Source of the DNA: Chloroflexota bacterium
GTDB lineage: Bacteria; Chloroflexota; Dehalococcoidia; UBA2979
Length of the DNA: 37,650 nucleotides
Direction: 5' to 3'
NCBI GenBank assembly: GCA_009840945.1
Contig: VXMU01000034.1
Location: 1-37,650 of the forward strand
Shown here: piece after piece, positions 11,132 through 20,236 of the stretch
How the letters are laid out: each line of letters opens with the position of its first letter
How positions within the stretch are numbered: position 1 is the first letter of the stretch
The notes under the pieces: model-generated
The model's database searches: none
The model's input: the letters and a program-made list of their open reading frames with translations, nothing else
What the model was told of the DNA's origin: nothing
Position numbers and translations under genes: made by a program

Positions 11132-13927
11132 ATGCCTCCTCGCGAACCGCAGGCCACGCCCACCCCGGCGACACCGGACGCCGCCGCCAACCTCGCCGCG
11201 TACGACGCGAAGCGGGACTTCGAGCAGACACCGGAGCCGCCGCCGCACGAGCCCTCGACGGGCACGGGGCCGCTCACGTTCGTCGTGCAGCAGCACCGCG
11301 CGACGCGCATGCACTACGACGTGCGGCTCGAGGTGGGCGGCGTGATGCCCTCGTGGCCCGTGCCGAAGGGCCCCTCGACCAACCCGCGCGACCGCCGCCT
11401 CGCGATCCAGACCGAGGACCACCCGCTCGACTACGCGTCGTTCGAGGGGGTGATCCCCAAGGGCCAGTACGGCGCGGGCGAGGTCATCGTGTGGGACAAC
11501 GGGACCTACTCGCCGGACGAGGACGGACGCCTTTCCTTCGGGGACCGCGAGGAGGCCGAGGCGCGCGTCCGCGCCGGCATCGAGGCGGGCAAGCTCTCGA
11601 TCACGTTCCGTGGCCGCAAGCTCAAGGGCTCGTGGACGTTCGTGAAGACGCAGGCGTCCGAGGACAGCTGGCTGCTCATCAAGCACCAGGACGTCGCGGC
11701 CGACTCCGACCGTGAGCTGACCGACGAGACCGCCTCGGTGATCTCGGGCCTCACCATCGCCGACCTGCAGGCCGGGCGGCTGCCCGACCCCGCGCGGACC
11801 GGCACACCCCCGCACCTCGCCGGACTCCCCGGCGTCGAGCCCGGCGATGTTCCGCGCGGCCTCAAGCCGATGCAGGCGAGCCTCGCCGACGAGCCCTTCG
11901 ACGACCCCGCGTGGTTCTTCGAGCCGAAGCTCGACGGCATCCGCGCGCTCGTGACCATCGAGGACGGGGCGGCCACGCTGCGCGCACGCAGCGGGCGCGA
12001 CATCACCGCGCAGTACCCGGCGCTCGTGCGCGCCCTCGCCGGGCAGCCCGCCGCGACGGCGGTCCTCGACGGTGAGATCGTCGCGCTCGACGAGCGCGGC
12101 GCGCCCTCGTTCGAGGTGTTGCAGCAGCGCATGGGCCTGCAGAACGCGGAGGAGATCGCGGTCGCGGACGCCGACCTGCCCGTGCTGTTCTTCGCCTTCG
12201 ACGTGCTCCACCTCGATGGCCACGACCTGCGGCGCGTGGCGCTCGAACATCGCGCCGAGGTGCTCGCGCGCGTGCTGCTGCCGGGCCCGCTCGTGCAGCG
12301 CGTCGAGACGTTCGCAGCCGACGGCATCGCGGCGTTCGAGGCGGCGAAGCGGCTGGGGCTCGAAGGCGTCGTCGCCAAACGGCGGGACAGCACGTACGAG
12401 GAGGGCCGGCGCTCGCAGCGCTGGCTCAAGGTGAAGGCGCGCCGGACCGAGGACTTCGTGATCGGCGGCCACCACAGCGGCGAGGGCGCCCGCGCCGGGA
12501 CGTTCGGCGCGCTGCTGCTCGGCACGCGCGACGACGGCGACGACGCGTTCCGCTACGTCGGACGCGTCGGCACCGGCTTCGACGACGCCATGCTGCGTGA
12601 GTTGCGGGCTCACCTCGACGCGATCGAGACGGACGCCAACCCCTTCGCCGCGGAGCCGCCCGACGCCGAGCGCGTCACGTTCGTGCGCCCGGAGCTCGTC
12701 GCCGAGGTCGCGTACGCGAACGAGACGCGCGAGGGCATCCTGCGCGCGCCCTCGTTCCTGAGGCTCCGCCCCGACAAGCCGCCCTCCGAGGTGCGCCGTG
12801 TCGCATCGGTCGCGCCGCCCGCCTCGGCCCGCACCGCCGCGGCGCCGACGGACGCCGAGGTCATCGCGGCGGTCGTCGAGCAACTCGACGGGGGCGCGGC
12901 GGGGATGTCACTCGCGGTCGGTGCGCACGAGCTGCGTGTGACGAACCTCGACAAGGTGATGTGGCCCGAGCACCCGCTGCCCGGGGGCGAGGAGTCGCCG
13001 GCGGTGACGAAGCGCGACCTGCTGCGCTACCTCGCGCAGGTCTCACCGTGGCTGCTGCCGCACATGCGCGACCGCCCGGTCACGCTGACCCGCTACCCCG
13101 ACGGCATCGGCGGCAACTCGTTCTACCAGAAGCACTACGACCGCCCGCCGGCCTTCGTCGAGACCGCCGAGGTCTACGTGGACTCCTCGCGCGGCGACGA
13201 GACGGCGCTGCTCTGCAACAACCTGCCGACGCTGCTCTGGCTCGGCCAGCTCGCCGACCTCGAGCTCCACGTATCGCTGGCGCGCGTGGGCCCGGAGCCG
13301 GACGGCCACCACCTGCCGATGGTGTTCTCCGGCTCGAAGGAGCAGATCGAGCGCTCCGCGCTCGGCCACCCGGACTTCGTACTGTTCGACCTCGACCCGT
13401 ACATCTACGCGGGCGACGAGGCGAGCGGCGAGGAGCCGCAGCTCAACCGCCGCGCCTTCGCGCAGACGGTCGAGGTGGCCCGCTGGCTGAAGGAGCTGCT
13501 GGACGCCGCGTCACTGTCGTCGTTCGTGAAGACCTCGGGCGCGACGGGGCTGCACATCTACGTGCCGGTGCTGCGCCACTTCGACTACCCGCAGGTGCGG
13601 GCGGTGGCCAACACGTTCGCCGAGTTCCTGCAGCGCGCCCACCCTGCCGAGATCACGCTGGAGTGGGCGACGCAGCAGCGCACCGGCAAGATCTTCGTCG
13701 ACGTGAACCAGAACGCGCGCATCAAGAACCTCGCGACAGCGTTCTCCCTCCGTCCAAGGCCCGGCGCCCCCGTCTCGATGACGCTGCGCTGGGACGAGCT
13801 CGACGACGTGTACCCCTCGGACTTCACGGTGCACACCGCACTCGGCCGCCTCGCCGAGGTCGGGGATCCGTGGGCGGACATCCTCGCCCACAAGCACGAC
13901 CTGCGCGCGCTGATCGAAGCACAGTAG
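11132..13927 (+). CDS. ligD: Multifunctional ATP-dependent DNA ligase LigD (PE-Lig-Pol)
   Basis: A 931-aa NHEJ end-processing and sealing enzyme with all three LigD modules in the order phosphoesterase-ligase-polymerase, as in Pseudomonas rather than the Pol-PE-Lig order of mycobacteria. The 3'-phosphoesterase domain (about 25-190) has the metal ligands in QQHRATRMHYDVRLE (H55, H61, D63) and H97 in TEDHPLDY. The ligase domain (about 240-555) has the nucleotidyl lysine K266 in FEPKLDGIR and the C-terminal KVKARRTEDFVIGG. After a Pro/Ala linker (about 550-590), the primase-polymerase domain (about 605-931) has TNLDKVMWPEH, the metal motif DLDP at 753-756 and FVDVNQN. All catalytic residues I checked are present. 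It is paired with Ku directly upstream. Confidence 0.97.
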   Translation: MPPREPQATPTPATPDAAANLAAYDAKRDFEQTPEPPPHEPSTGTGPLTFVVQQHRATRMHYDVRLEVGGVMPSWPVPKGPSTNPRDRRLAIQTEDHPLDYASFEGVIPKGQYGAGEVIVWDNGTYSPDEDGRLSFGDREEAEARVRAGIEAGKLSITFRGRKLKGSWTFVKTQASEDSWLLIKHQDVAADSDRELTDETASVISGLTIADLQAGRLPDPARTGTPPHLAGLPGVEPGDVPRGLKPMQASLADEPFDDPAWFFEPKLDGIRALVTIEDGAATLRARSGRDITAQYPALVRALAGQPAATAVLDGEIVALDERGAPSFEVLQQRMGLQNAEEIAVADADLPVLFFAFDVLHLDGHDLRRVALEHRAEVLARVLLPGPLVQRVETFAADGIAAFEAAKRLGLEGVVAKRRDSTYEEGRRSQRWLKVKARRTEDFVIGGHHSGEGARAGTFGALLLGTRDDGDDAFRYVGRVGTGFDDAMLRELRAHLDAIETDANPFAAEPPDAERVTFVRPELVAEVAYANETREGILRAPSFLRLRPDKPPSEVRRVASVAPPASARTAAAPTDAEVIAAVVEQLDGGAAGMSLAVGAHELRVTNLDKVMWPEHPLPGGEESPAVTKRDLLRYLAQVSPWLLPHMRDRPVTLTRYPDGIGGNSFYQKHYDRPPAFVETAEVYVDSSRGDETALLCNNLPTLLWLGQLADLELHVSLARVGPEPDGHHLPMVFSGSKEQIERSALGHPDFVLFDLDPYIYAGDEASGEEPQLNRRAFAQTVEVARWLKELLDAASLSSFVKTSGATGLHIYVPVLRHFDYPQVRAVANTFAEFLQRAHPAEITLEWATQQRTGKIFVDVNQNARIKNLATAFSLRPRPGAPVSMTLRWDELDDVYPSDFTVHTALGRLAEVGDPWADILAHKHDLRALIEAQ

Positions 13928-13953
13928 GCCGCGGGTAGCACGAATACGCGGCC
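13927..13953 (+). terminator. Stem-loop at the end of ligD
   Basis: GGCCGCG (13927-13933) and CGCGGCC (13947-13953) form a perfect 7-bp stem with a 13-nt loop. It starts at the last base of the ligD stop codon and ends 6 nt before the gcvT -10 box. No U-tract follows, so it is a possible but non-canonical terminator separating ligD from the gcv operon. Confidence 0.4.
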
Positions 13954-13959
13954 TCGTCA

Positions 13960-13965
13960 TACAGT
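13960..13965 (+). promoter_or_regulatory. -10 box, leaderless-type, for the gcv operon
   Basis: TACAGT lies 6 nt before the gcvT ATG at 13972. Only 44 nt separate ligD and gcvT, so there is no room for a glycine riboswitch. No Shine-Dalgarno sequence is seen. Confidence 0.45.
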
Positions 13966-13971
13966 CGATAC

Positions 13972-15102
13972 ATGGCGGTGAACGGCGCGCCCGACCCGGG
14001 GCGCGGTGGACTGAAGCAGCTTGCACTGCGCGAGCGCCACGAGGCGCTCGGCGCACGCTTCGCCCCCTTCGCCGGCTGGGAGATGCCCCTCCAGTACCAG
14101 GGCATCGTCGCCGAGCACGAGGCCGTGCGAGGAAGCGTCGGCGTCTTCGATGTCTCGCACCTCGCACGTGCGTGGGTGCGCGGCCCCGGCTCGGCCGAGC
14201 TGCTGCGCTCAGTCACCACGTTCGACGTGACCACGGTGCCGGTCGGCAAGGCCCACTACTCGCTCTACTGCAACGAGCAGGGCGGCATCGAGGACGACGT
14301 CTTCATCTACCACCTGCCGGACGACCAGTGGCTGGTCATCCACAACGCCGCCAACGCCGACGCCGACTTCCTGCGCCTGCAGCGCGTCGCCGGCGACCAG
14401 GCGTCCGAGGAGACCCCGCAGACCGTCATGCTCGCCGTACAGGGCCCCGACGCGGTCGCGCTGCTCACGAGCGTCCTCGGCGACGGGTTCGCGGCGCTGG
14501 AGCCGCGCGACTGCGCCGAGCTGGACTGGGGCGGCGTCCCGGTGCTCGTCGCGCGTACCGGCTACACGGGCGAGGACGGCGGCGAATGCATCGTCGGCGC
14601 GGACGACGCGGCTGCGCTCTGGGACGCGCTGACCGAAGGCGGGGCGACGCCCGCCGGTCTCGGCGCGCGCGACACACTGCGGCTCGAGGCGGCGCTGCCA
14701 CTCCACGGCAACGACATCGACGCCACCACGCACCCGTTCGAGTCGGGTCTCGGCTTCGCCGTGACCCTCGACGACGAGGCGCCGTTCACGGGCCGCGAGG
14801 CGCTCGCGGAGCACATGGCGCAGCCGCGCACACGGCGGCTCGCGCACGTCGTCGCGCAGGAGCGCGGCGTGCTGCGCGCGGGCTACGGTGTGCACCTGAC
14901 GGACGAGGACGGTGAGATGCTCGGCGAACCGCTGACCACGCTGACCAGCGGGGCGTTCAGTCCCAGCTTGCGGATCGGCATTGGCATGACCTACCTTCCC
15001 GCGCAGTTGGCCAGGCCCGGCGTCAGACTTGCCGTGAACGTGCGAGGGCGCGCGCTCCCCGTCGAGGTTGTGCGACGCCCGTTCTATCGAAAGCAGGGGT
15101 AA
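13972..15102 (+). CDS. gcvT: Glycine cleavage system T protein (aminomethyltransferase)
   Basis: Transfers the methylene group of the aminomethyl-lipoyl H protein to tetrahydrofolate, releasing ammonia. The 376-aa product has the family's opening (LRERHEALGARFAPFAGWEM), the FDVSHL segment where folate-binding residues begin, ARTGYTGEDGGECIV in the middle, and a C-terminal barrel with RRPFY. Length is normal, with a roughly 14-residue N-terminal extension (NGAPDPGRGG). First gene of gcvT-gcvH-gcvPA-gcvPB; gcvH starts 2 nt after its stop. Confidence 0.95.
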   Translation: MAVNGAPDPGRGGLKQLALRERHEALGARFAPFAGWEMPLQYQGIVAEHEAVRGSVGVFDVSHLARAWVRGPGSAELLRSVTTFDVTTVPVGKAHYSLYCNEQGGIEDDVFIYHLPDDQWLVIHNAANADADFLRLQRVAGDQASEETPQTVMLAVQGPDAVALLTSVLGDGFAALEPRDCAELDWGGVPVLVARTGYTGEDGGECIVGADDAAALWDALTEGGATPAGLGARDTLRLEAALPLHGNDIDATTHPFESGLGFAVTLDDEAPFTGREALAEHMAQPRTRRLAHVVAQERGVLRAGYGVHLTDEDGEMLGEPLTTLTSGAFSPSLRIGIGMTYLPAQLARPGVRLAVNVRGRALPVEVVRRPFYRKQG

Positions 15103-15104
15103 CG

Positions 15105-15506
15105 GTGAGCGGCGACCAGGTTCCCGAGGACCTCCTCTACACGAGCGACCACGAGTGGCTCCGGCGCGACGACGCCAGCCCCGACGAGGCCACGATCGGC
15201 ATCACCGACTTCGCACAGGACCAGCTCGGCGACGTGGTCTACCTCGACCTCCCCGGGGAGGGCGCCGAGGTGACCGCGGCCGACCGCTTCGGCGAGGTCG
15301 AGTCGGTCAAGACCGTCTCCGACCTCTACGCGCCGATCAGCGGCGAGGTGATCGCCGCCAACGGCGACCTCGAGGAGCAGCCGGAGCTGGTCAACGACGC
15401 ACCGTACGGCGAGGGCTGGCTCATCCGCGTGCGCATCGCCGACGAGGCCCAGCTCGACGGCCTGCTCGACGCCGACGCGTACCGCGCGCAGCTACCGGCG
15501 ATCTGA
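15105..15506 (+). CDS. gcvH: Glycine cleavage system H protein (lipoyl carrier)
   Basis: A 133-aa lipoylated shuttle protein that carries the aminomethyl group from P to T protein and electrons to L protein. It shows YTSDHEWLRRD, the ITDFAQDQLGDVVYLDLP segment, and the lipoylation site K69 in FGEVESVKTVSDLYAP, followed by PYGEGWLIRV. The GTG start is 2 nt after the gcvT stop, so translation is probably coupled. No lipoate ligase or synthase gene lies in this window. Confidence 0.96.
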   Translation: MSGDQVPEDLLYTSDHEWLRRDDASPDEATIGITDFAQDQLGDVVYLDLPGEGAEVTAADRFGEVESVKTVSDLYAPISGEVIAANGDLEEQPELVNDAPYGEGWLIRVRIADEAQLDGLLDADAYRAQLPAI

Positions 15507-15509
15507 CCG

Positions 15510-16877
15510 TTGGTGTCCTCCTTGAACGGGGGGTCGCCTCACCCCTACATCCCGGCGACGGAGGCTGACCGCACGCGCATGCTCGCCCGCGTGGGCGTCG
15601 AGAGCGTCGACGCGCTGTTCGACGACCTCCCGGCGGCTTACCGCGACCCGGCGTTCGAGCTGCCCCCGCAACTGACCGAGCCCGAGCTGATTGCGCTGCT
15701 CGAGGAGCGAGCCGCCGTGAACGCGGACCCGGGCCGGCCGAACTTCCTCGGCGCGGGCGCGTACCGCCGCTCGATCCCCTCGATCGCGGGGTACCTGACC
15801 AGCCGCTCGGAGTTCGTCACCGCGTACACGCCGTACCAGCCGGAGATCAGCCAGGGCACGCTGCAGTCGGGCTTCGAGTACCAGTCAGTCGTCTGCGAGC
15901 TGACGGGCATGGACGTCTCGAACACCGGCCTCTACGACGTCGCCAGCGCCACCGCCGAGGCGTGCCTGCTGGCAGCCCGCGCCACGCGCCGGACCGCCGT
16001 GGCGCTCCTCGAACCGATCCACCCCGGCACCGTCGACGTCGTCCGCGCGTACGCGCGCGGCGCCGGCATCCGCGTCGACACCGTCGCCGCCGGGAGCGAG
16101 ACCACCGAGGAGCACGCGTGCCTCGTCGCCCAGCAGCCCGACTTCCTCGGCGCAATCGCCGACCTCGAACCGCTCGCGGAGACCGCGCACGCGGTCGACG
16201 CGCTGTTCGTGACCGTCGCCGACCCGTTCGCGCTCGGCCTGCTGCGCTCGCCCGGCGATGCGGGCGCCGACATCGTGACCGGCGAGGGGCGAGACCTCGC
16301 GGGCGCGCCTGCGTTCGGCGGCCCCTCGGTTGGCCTGTTCGCCGCGCGGCAGCAGTACTTGAGGCAGATGCCGGGGCGCATCGTGGGCCGCACGAAGGAG
16401 CTCGAGGCGCCGCCGGGCGGCGGTGAGCCCCGCACGGGCTACGTGCTGACGCTGCAGGCGCGCGAGCAGTTCATCCGCCGCGAGCGCGCCACCTCGAACG
16501 TCTCGACGGCGCAGGCGCTGATCGCGCTGGCGTTCACCATCACCGTGCAGGCGCTCGGCCCGCGTGGGCTGCGCGATGCCGCCGAACTGTGCTACCAGCG
16601 CGCCCACGCCGCCGCCGCGCGCGTCGCGGCGCTCCCGGGCTTCGAGGTCCCCGAGCGCGGCCCCTGGTTCCAGGAGTTCCTCGTGCGCGGCCCGCTGCCC
16701 GCGGCGGCTCTCGCCGCCGAGCTCGCCTCGCGCGGCATCACCGCCGGGCTCGACGTCTCCGGCCGCGATGAGCCCGAGGCGCGCGACGCGCTGCTCTTCG
16801 CCGTCACCGAGGCCACGCCCGACGCATACGTCGGCGCGCTCATCGAGGCGCTGGCGGAGATCGGAGCCGCCTCGTGA
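15510..16877 (+). CDS. gcvPA: Glycine dehydrogenase (decarboxylating) subunit 1 (P-protein alpha)
   Basis: A 455-aa subunit of the two-part P protein, which decarboxylates glycine with PLP and loads the methylamine on GcvH. Visible family marks are PHPYIPATEADRTRMLARVG at the start, NFLGAGAYRRSIPSIAGYL, YTPYQPEISQGTLQSGFEYQ, and GRTKELEAPPG with LTLQAREQFIRRERATSN. The start is TTG 15510 or GTG 15513; neither has a good Shine-Dalgarno site, so coupling to gcvH (stop at 15506) is likely. It overlaps the next gene by 4 nt (GTGA). Confidence 0.95.
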   Translation: MVSSLNGGSPHPYIPATEADRTRMLARVGVESVDALFDDLPAAYRDPAFELPPQLTEPELIALLEERAAVNADPGRPNFLGAGAYRRSIPSIAGYLTSRSEFVTAYTPYQPEISQGTLQSGFEYQSVVCELTGMDVSNTGLYDVASATAEACLLAARATRRTAVALLEPIHPGTVDVVRAYARGAGIRVDTVAAGSETTEEHACLVAQQPDFLGAIADLEPLAETAHAVDALFVTVADPFALGLLRSPGDAGADIVTGEGRDLAGAPAFGGPSVGLFAARQQYLRQMPGRIVGRTKELEAPPGGGEPRTGYVLTLQAREQFIRRERATSNVSTAQALIALAFTITVQALGPRGLRDAAELCYQRAHAAAARVAALPGFEVPERGPWFQEFLVRGPLPAAALAAELASRGITAGLDVSGRDEPEARDALLFAVTEATPDAYVGALIEALAEIGAAS

Positions 16878-18358
16878 GCGCCGCACGGCCGGGGGCCGAG
16901 GACTTCGGGGCGCAGCTCAGCTTCGACCGCAGCGCGCCCGGCCGCCGCGCCGTCGACGTGCCTGCGTGGGGCGGCGAGGAGACCCCGCTGCCCAACGCGC
17001 ACCTCCTGCGCGACTCCGTGCGGCTGCCGGAGCTGAGCCAGGGCGGCCTCGTCCGCTACTACACCGCGCTCTCGGCCCGGAACTACGGGATCGACTCCGG
17101 CACCTACCCGCTCGGCTCGTGCACGATGAAGTACAACCCCAAGGTCGACGACCTCGTGGCGTCGCTGCCGGGCTTCGCGACCGCGCACCCGCAGGCTCCG
17201 GCCGAGGAGGCGCAGGGCACGCTGCGCATCCTGCTGGAGCTGCGCCGCGGCCTTGCCGAGGTGACGGGCCTGCCCGAGGTCAGCCTGGCGCCCGCCGCCG
17301 GCGCCCAGGGCGAGCTGGCAGGCGTGCTCATGATCACGCGTGCGCTCGAGGATCGCGGGGATCTCGAGACCCGTCGCCGCATCCTCGTCCCCGACTCGGC
17401 GCACGGCACGAACCCCGCGACGGCCGCGATGGCCGGCTTCACCGTCACGCAGATCCCGACTGCCGCCGACGGCTCACTGGATCGCGCGACCATCGAGCGC
17501 GAGCTGGACGAGACGGTCGCCGCGGTGATGGTGACCATCCCCAACACCCTCGGGCTGTGGGAGCAGGGCATCGAGGAGGTCGCGGACCTCATCCACGACG
17601 CGGGCGCCTACCTCTACGGCGACGGCGCCAACCTCAACGCAATCATGGGCCGCGTGCGCTACGGCGACCTCGGCTTCGACGTCGTCCACCTCAACCTGCA
17701 CAAGAGCTTCAGCACGCCCCACGGGGGCGGCGGGCCGGGCGCGGGCCCCGTCGCATGCACAGAGGAGCTTGCGCCGTACCTCCCCGCACCGGTCGTCGTC
17801 GAGGACGGGGATGGCCTCGTGCGCTTCGAGACGCCCGAGCGGAGCATCGGGCGGCTCCAGCAGTTCCACGGGAACGTCGGCGTGCTGATCCGGGCCTACG
17901 CCTACATGCGAGCGCTCGGGGCCGAGGGGCTGCGCGCGGTGTCCGGGCAGGCCGTGCTCAACGCCAACTACCTGCGCGTGCTCATGCACGGCCACTACGA
18001 CCTGCCGTACGACCGCCCGGTGCTGCACGAGGTGGTCTTCTCCGGCACCCGCCAGCGCCGCGAGCACGGCGTACGCACCTACGACATCGCCAAGCGCCTC
18101 ATCGACCACGGTTTCCACCCGCCGACCGTCTACTTCCCGCTCATCGTCGAGGAAGCACTGATGATGGAGCCCACCGAGACCGAGCCGCCCGAGGCCATCG
18201 AGGCGCTCGCCGAGGCGATGATCGCCATCGCCGCCGAGTCGGCCGAGGACCCCGAGACGCTCCACGGCGCGCCGTGGACGGCGCCCATCGGCCGCCTCGA
18301 CGAGGCCGAGGCCGCCCGCCGCCCCGTGCTGCGCTGGCAGCCGGCCGACGGCGAGTAG
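16874..18358 (+). CDS. gcvPB: Glycine dehydrogenase (decarboxylating) subunit 2 (P-protein beta)
   Basis: A 494-aa PLP-carrying subunit of the two-part P protein. The cofactor lysine is K277 in LNLHKSFSTPHGGGGPG. Other marks are YPLGSCTMKYNPK near residue 77-89, SAHGTNPATAAMAGF, and KRLIDHGFHPPTVYFPLIV near the C-terminus. The GTG start overlaps the gcvPA stop (GTGA), ensuring coupled translation of the two subunits. This completes T, H and P; the L protein (dihydrolipoyl dehydrogenase) is not nearby and is probably shared with other complexes elsewhere. Confidence 0.96.
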   Translation: MSAARPGAEDFGAQLSFDRSAPGRRAVDVPAWGGEETPLPNAHLLRDSVRLPELSQGGLVRYYTALSARNYGIDSGTYPLGSCTMKYNPKVDDLVASLPGFATAHPQAPAEEAQGTLRILLELRRGLAEVTGLPEVSLAPAAGAQGELAGVLMITRALEDRGDLETRRRILVPDSAHGTNPATAAMAGFTVTQIPTAADGSLDRATIERELDETVAAVMVTIPNTLGLWEQGIEEVADLIHDAGAYLYGDGANLNAIMGRVRYGDLGFDVVHLNLHKSFSTPHGGGGPGAGPVACTEELAPYLPAPVVVEDGDGLVRFETPERSIGRLQQFHGNVGVLIRAYAYMRALGAEGLRAVSGQAVLNANYLRVLMHGHYDLPYDRPVLHEVVFSGTRQRREHGVRTYDIAKRLIDHGFHPPTVYFPLIVEEALMMEPTETEPPEAIEALAEAMIAIAAESAEDPETLHGAPWTAPIGRLDEAEAARRPVLRWQPADGE

Positions 18359-18390
18359 CCGACCGCCTGACGCGCCCTCGGGCCAACGGG

Positions 18391-18396
18391 TACGCT
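18391..18396 (+). promoter_or_regulatory. Candidate -10 box for the LLM-class oxidoreductase gene
   Basis: TACGCT, extended as GGGTACGCT, lies 38 nt before the GTG start at 18435. GAGGGGG at about 18423-18429 is the ribosome binding site, so this would be a normal leadered mRNA. No -35 box is recognised. Confidence 0.35.
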
Positions 18397-18434
18397 GCCC
18401 CGGACCCAACCGCCGGACCACCGAGGGGGACACC

Positions 18435-19391
18435 GTGAGCGTGCGCATCGGGCTGGGGATGGCCGCGTTCCCGTTCTCCTCGACGCGCGCGTTCTGGCGC
18501 TGGGTCGAGCTGTGCGAGGACGGCGACGTCGACTCGCTGTGGCAGTCGGACCGGCTGCTCGCCAGCGACGCCTCGCCTCGCCCACAGCTGGAGACGATGA
18601 GCCTGATGGCCGCGCTGGCCGGGGCGACGGAGCGGCTCAAGTTCGGCATGAACGTCGTGGTACTGCCGTTGCGCGACCCCATCGCCCTGGCCGCCGAGTG
18701 CGCCACGATCGACTTCCTCAGCGACGGCCGGCTGCTGCCCGCGTTCGGCGTCGGCGGGAACGCATCGCCGGCCTGGGCGGCGACTGGCCGCGATCCCCGC
18801 GGCCGCGGCGCGCGGTCCAACGAGGCGCTGGAGATCATGACCGCGCTGTGGCGCGGCGAGCGCGTGACGTTCGAGGGCGAGCACTACCGCGTCGCCGATG
18901 CCTCGATCGCCCCGGCCCCGGTGCAGCAGCCGATGCCGCTGTGGATCGGCGGTTCCAGCCGGGCGGCGATCCGCCGCACCGTGCGCTATGGCAACGGCTG
19001 GCTGGGCGGGCTGCAGACACCTGCGCAGGTCGCGCCCGTGGTCGCCTCGATCCGCGAGGAGGCGGCGAGGCAGGGCACGCGCATCCCCGACGACCACTAC
19101 GGCGCGAACATCACGTACCGGTTCGGCTCATGGGACGAGCCGGAGGTGGAACGGGCCACGGCCGCCTTCGGCCGCCTCGCCGTCCAGGACCGTCCCGACC
19201 CCCGCGACCACGTCGCGGTCGGCGACGCCTCGGACATCATCCGCCGTGTCGAGGAGTACGTGGCCGTCGGCGTGACCAAGTTCGTCGTGCGCCCCATCGC
19301 GGAGAGCGACGACGAGCTGATGGAGCAGACGCGCCGGCTCATCGACGAGGTGCTGCCGGTCGTGCACGGCGATGGCGGGGACGGCGAGTAG
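18435..19391 (+). CDS. LLM-class (luciferase-like) F420- or FMN-dependent oxidoreductase
   Basis: A 318-aa TIM-barrel enzyme of the bacterial luciferase-like family, which uses reduced flavin or coenzyme F420 for hydride transfer or monooxygenation. Features are the first strand RIGLGMAAFPF, LWQSDRL, ATERLKFGMNVVVLPLRDP, the DFLSDGRLLPAFGVGGN loop, the ALWRGERVTFEGEHYRV helix-strand, and LWIGGSSRAAIRRTVRYGNG. Substrate is not predictable. The start is supported by GAGGGGG 5 nt upstream. It stands alone: 76 nt after gcvPB with its own -10-like box, and convergent with the ABC genes downstream. Confidence 0.9.
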   Translation: MSVRIGLGMAAFPFSSTRAFWRWVELCEDGDVDSLWQSDRLLASDASPRPQLETMSLMAALAGATERLKFGMNVVVLPLRDPIALAAECATIDFLSDGRLLPAFGVGGNASPAWAATGRDPRGRGARSNEALEIMTALWRGERVTFEGEHYRVADASIAPAPVQQPMPLWIGGSSRAAIRRTVRYGNGWLGGLQTPAQVAPVVASIREEAARQGTRIPDDHYGANITYRFGSWDEPEVERATAAFGRLAVQDRPDPRDHVAVGDASDIIRRVEEYVAVGVTKFVVRPIAESDDELMEQTRRLIDEVLPVVHGDGGDGE

Positions 19392-19433
19392 CTCCGCAGG
19401 CGCGGGCTCAGTTGTGGCGCGGAGCCAGACCTT

Positions 19434-19481
19434 CTGATCCCCTCGCCCCCCAACGGGGGGAGAGGGTTAGGGTGAGGGGGT
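19434..19481. repeat. C/G hairpin repeat, copy 1
   Basis: TCTGATCCCCTC is followed by the near-perfect hairpin CCCTCgCCCCCC-AAC-GGGGGGaGAGGG and then TTAGGGTGAGGGGG. It lies between the converging LLM gene and the ABC ATPase gene. The same unit with two or three changes recurs at 37615-37650. Dispersed CCCTCTCCCC...GGGGAGAGGGTTAGGGTGAGGG repeats are known from many high-GC bacteria. Its place between convergent 3' ends suggests a bidirectional terminator or 3'-end stabiliser. Confidence 0.75.
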
Positions 19482-19510
19482 CCGCGGGGTGCAACGGCGC
19501 ATCGACGAGC

Positions 19511-20236
19511 CTATCCCGGCCGGGCCCATTCCTCCGACTCGGCGTCTGGCTCGCCCTCGGACTCGCCCACGAGCGCGCCGTCCTCCATCTCCAGGATGCG
19601 CTCGACGTGCTCGATCATCAGCGGGTCGTGCGTGGCGGCGATCACCGTGGTGCCCTCGGCGCTGATCGTCTGCAGCAGCTCGAAGATCTGCGCGCCGGTC
19701 GCCGAGTCGAGCTCGCCCGTCGGCTCGTCGGCGATGAGCAGCGGGGGGCGGTTGGCGATCGCGCGGGCGATCGCGACGCGCTGCTGCTCGCCGCCCGACA
19801 GCTCGTACGGCCGGTGGTCCCGGCGCGAACCGAGCCCCACGAGGTCGATGACCTCGTCGGCCCGCTGGAAGACGGCCCGGCCGTGCACCCCGGCGATGCG
19901 CAGCGCGAGCGCCACGTTCTCGCGCGCCGAGAACAGCGGCAGCAGCGCGAACGACTGGAACACGAAGCCGACGCTGTGGCGGCGCAGCTCCGTCAGCCGC
20001 GCCTCGCTCGCCGAGGAGACTTCCTCGCCGGCCAGGTGCACGCTGCCGCTGTCGGGGCGGTCGAGGCCGGCGATGAGGTTGAGGAGCGTGGTCTTGCCGG
20101 AGCCGGAGCGGCCCCGCAGCGCCACGAATTCCCCCTCGGAGACGTCGAGGGTGACGTTGCGGACGGCGTGCACCGCCGTGCCGCTCAGGTGGAAGCTGCG
20201 GCTCACGTCCCGGACCTCGACGAGCGCGGGCGTCAC
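19511..20236 (-). CDS. ABC transporter ATP-binding protein (LolD/MacB type)
   Basis: A 241-aa cytoplasmic ATPase for an FtsX-type (mechanotransmission) ABC system. It has Walker A GRSGSGKTT at 42-50, Q-loop FVFQSFALLPLFSARENV, signature LSGGEQQRVAIARAIANRPP, Walker B LLIADEPTGELD and H-loop ATHDPLMIEHVERI. The E-P-T-G-E-L-D variant is typical of LolD/MacB/FtsE relatives. The GTG start overlaps the stop of the AbrB-fused ATPase by 4 nt. It is the last gene of the minus-strand operon (permease, ATPase-AbrB, ATPase). It could pair with the upstream permease, with the divergent permease at 24686, or form a heterodimer with the other ATPase. Confidence 0.93.
   Translation of the reverse strand: MTPALVEVRDVSRSFHLSGTAVHAVRNVTLDVSEGEFVALRGRSGSGKTTLLNLIAGLDRPDSGSVHLAGEEVSSASEARLTELRRHSVGFVFQSFALLPLFSARENVALALRIAGVHGRAVFQRADEVIDLVGLGSRRDHRPYELSGGEQQRVAIARAIANRPPLLIADEPTGELDSATGAQIFELLQTISAEGTTVIAATHDPLMIEHVERILEMEDGALVGESEGEPDAESEEWARPG

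Noticed and set aside
13928-13971. Glycine riboswitch before gcvT
   Set aside because: Only 44 nt are available, mostly taken by a stem-loop and the -10 box; no riboswitch core fits.
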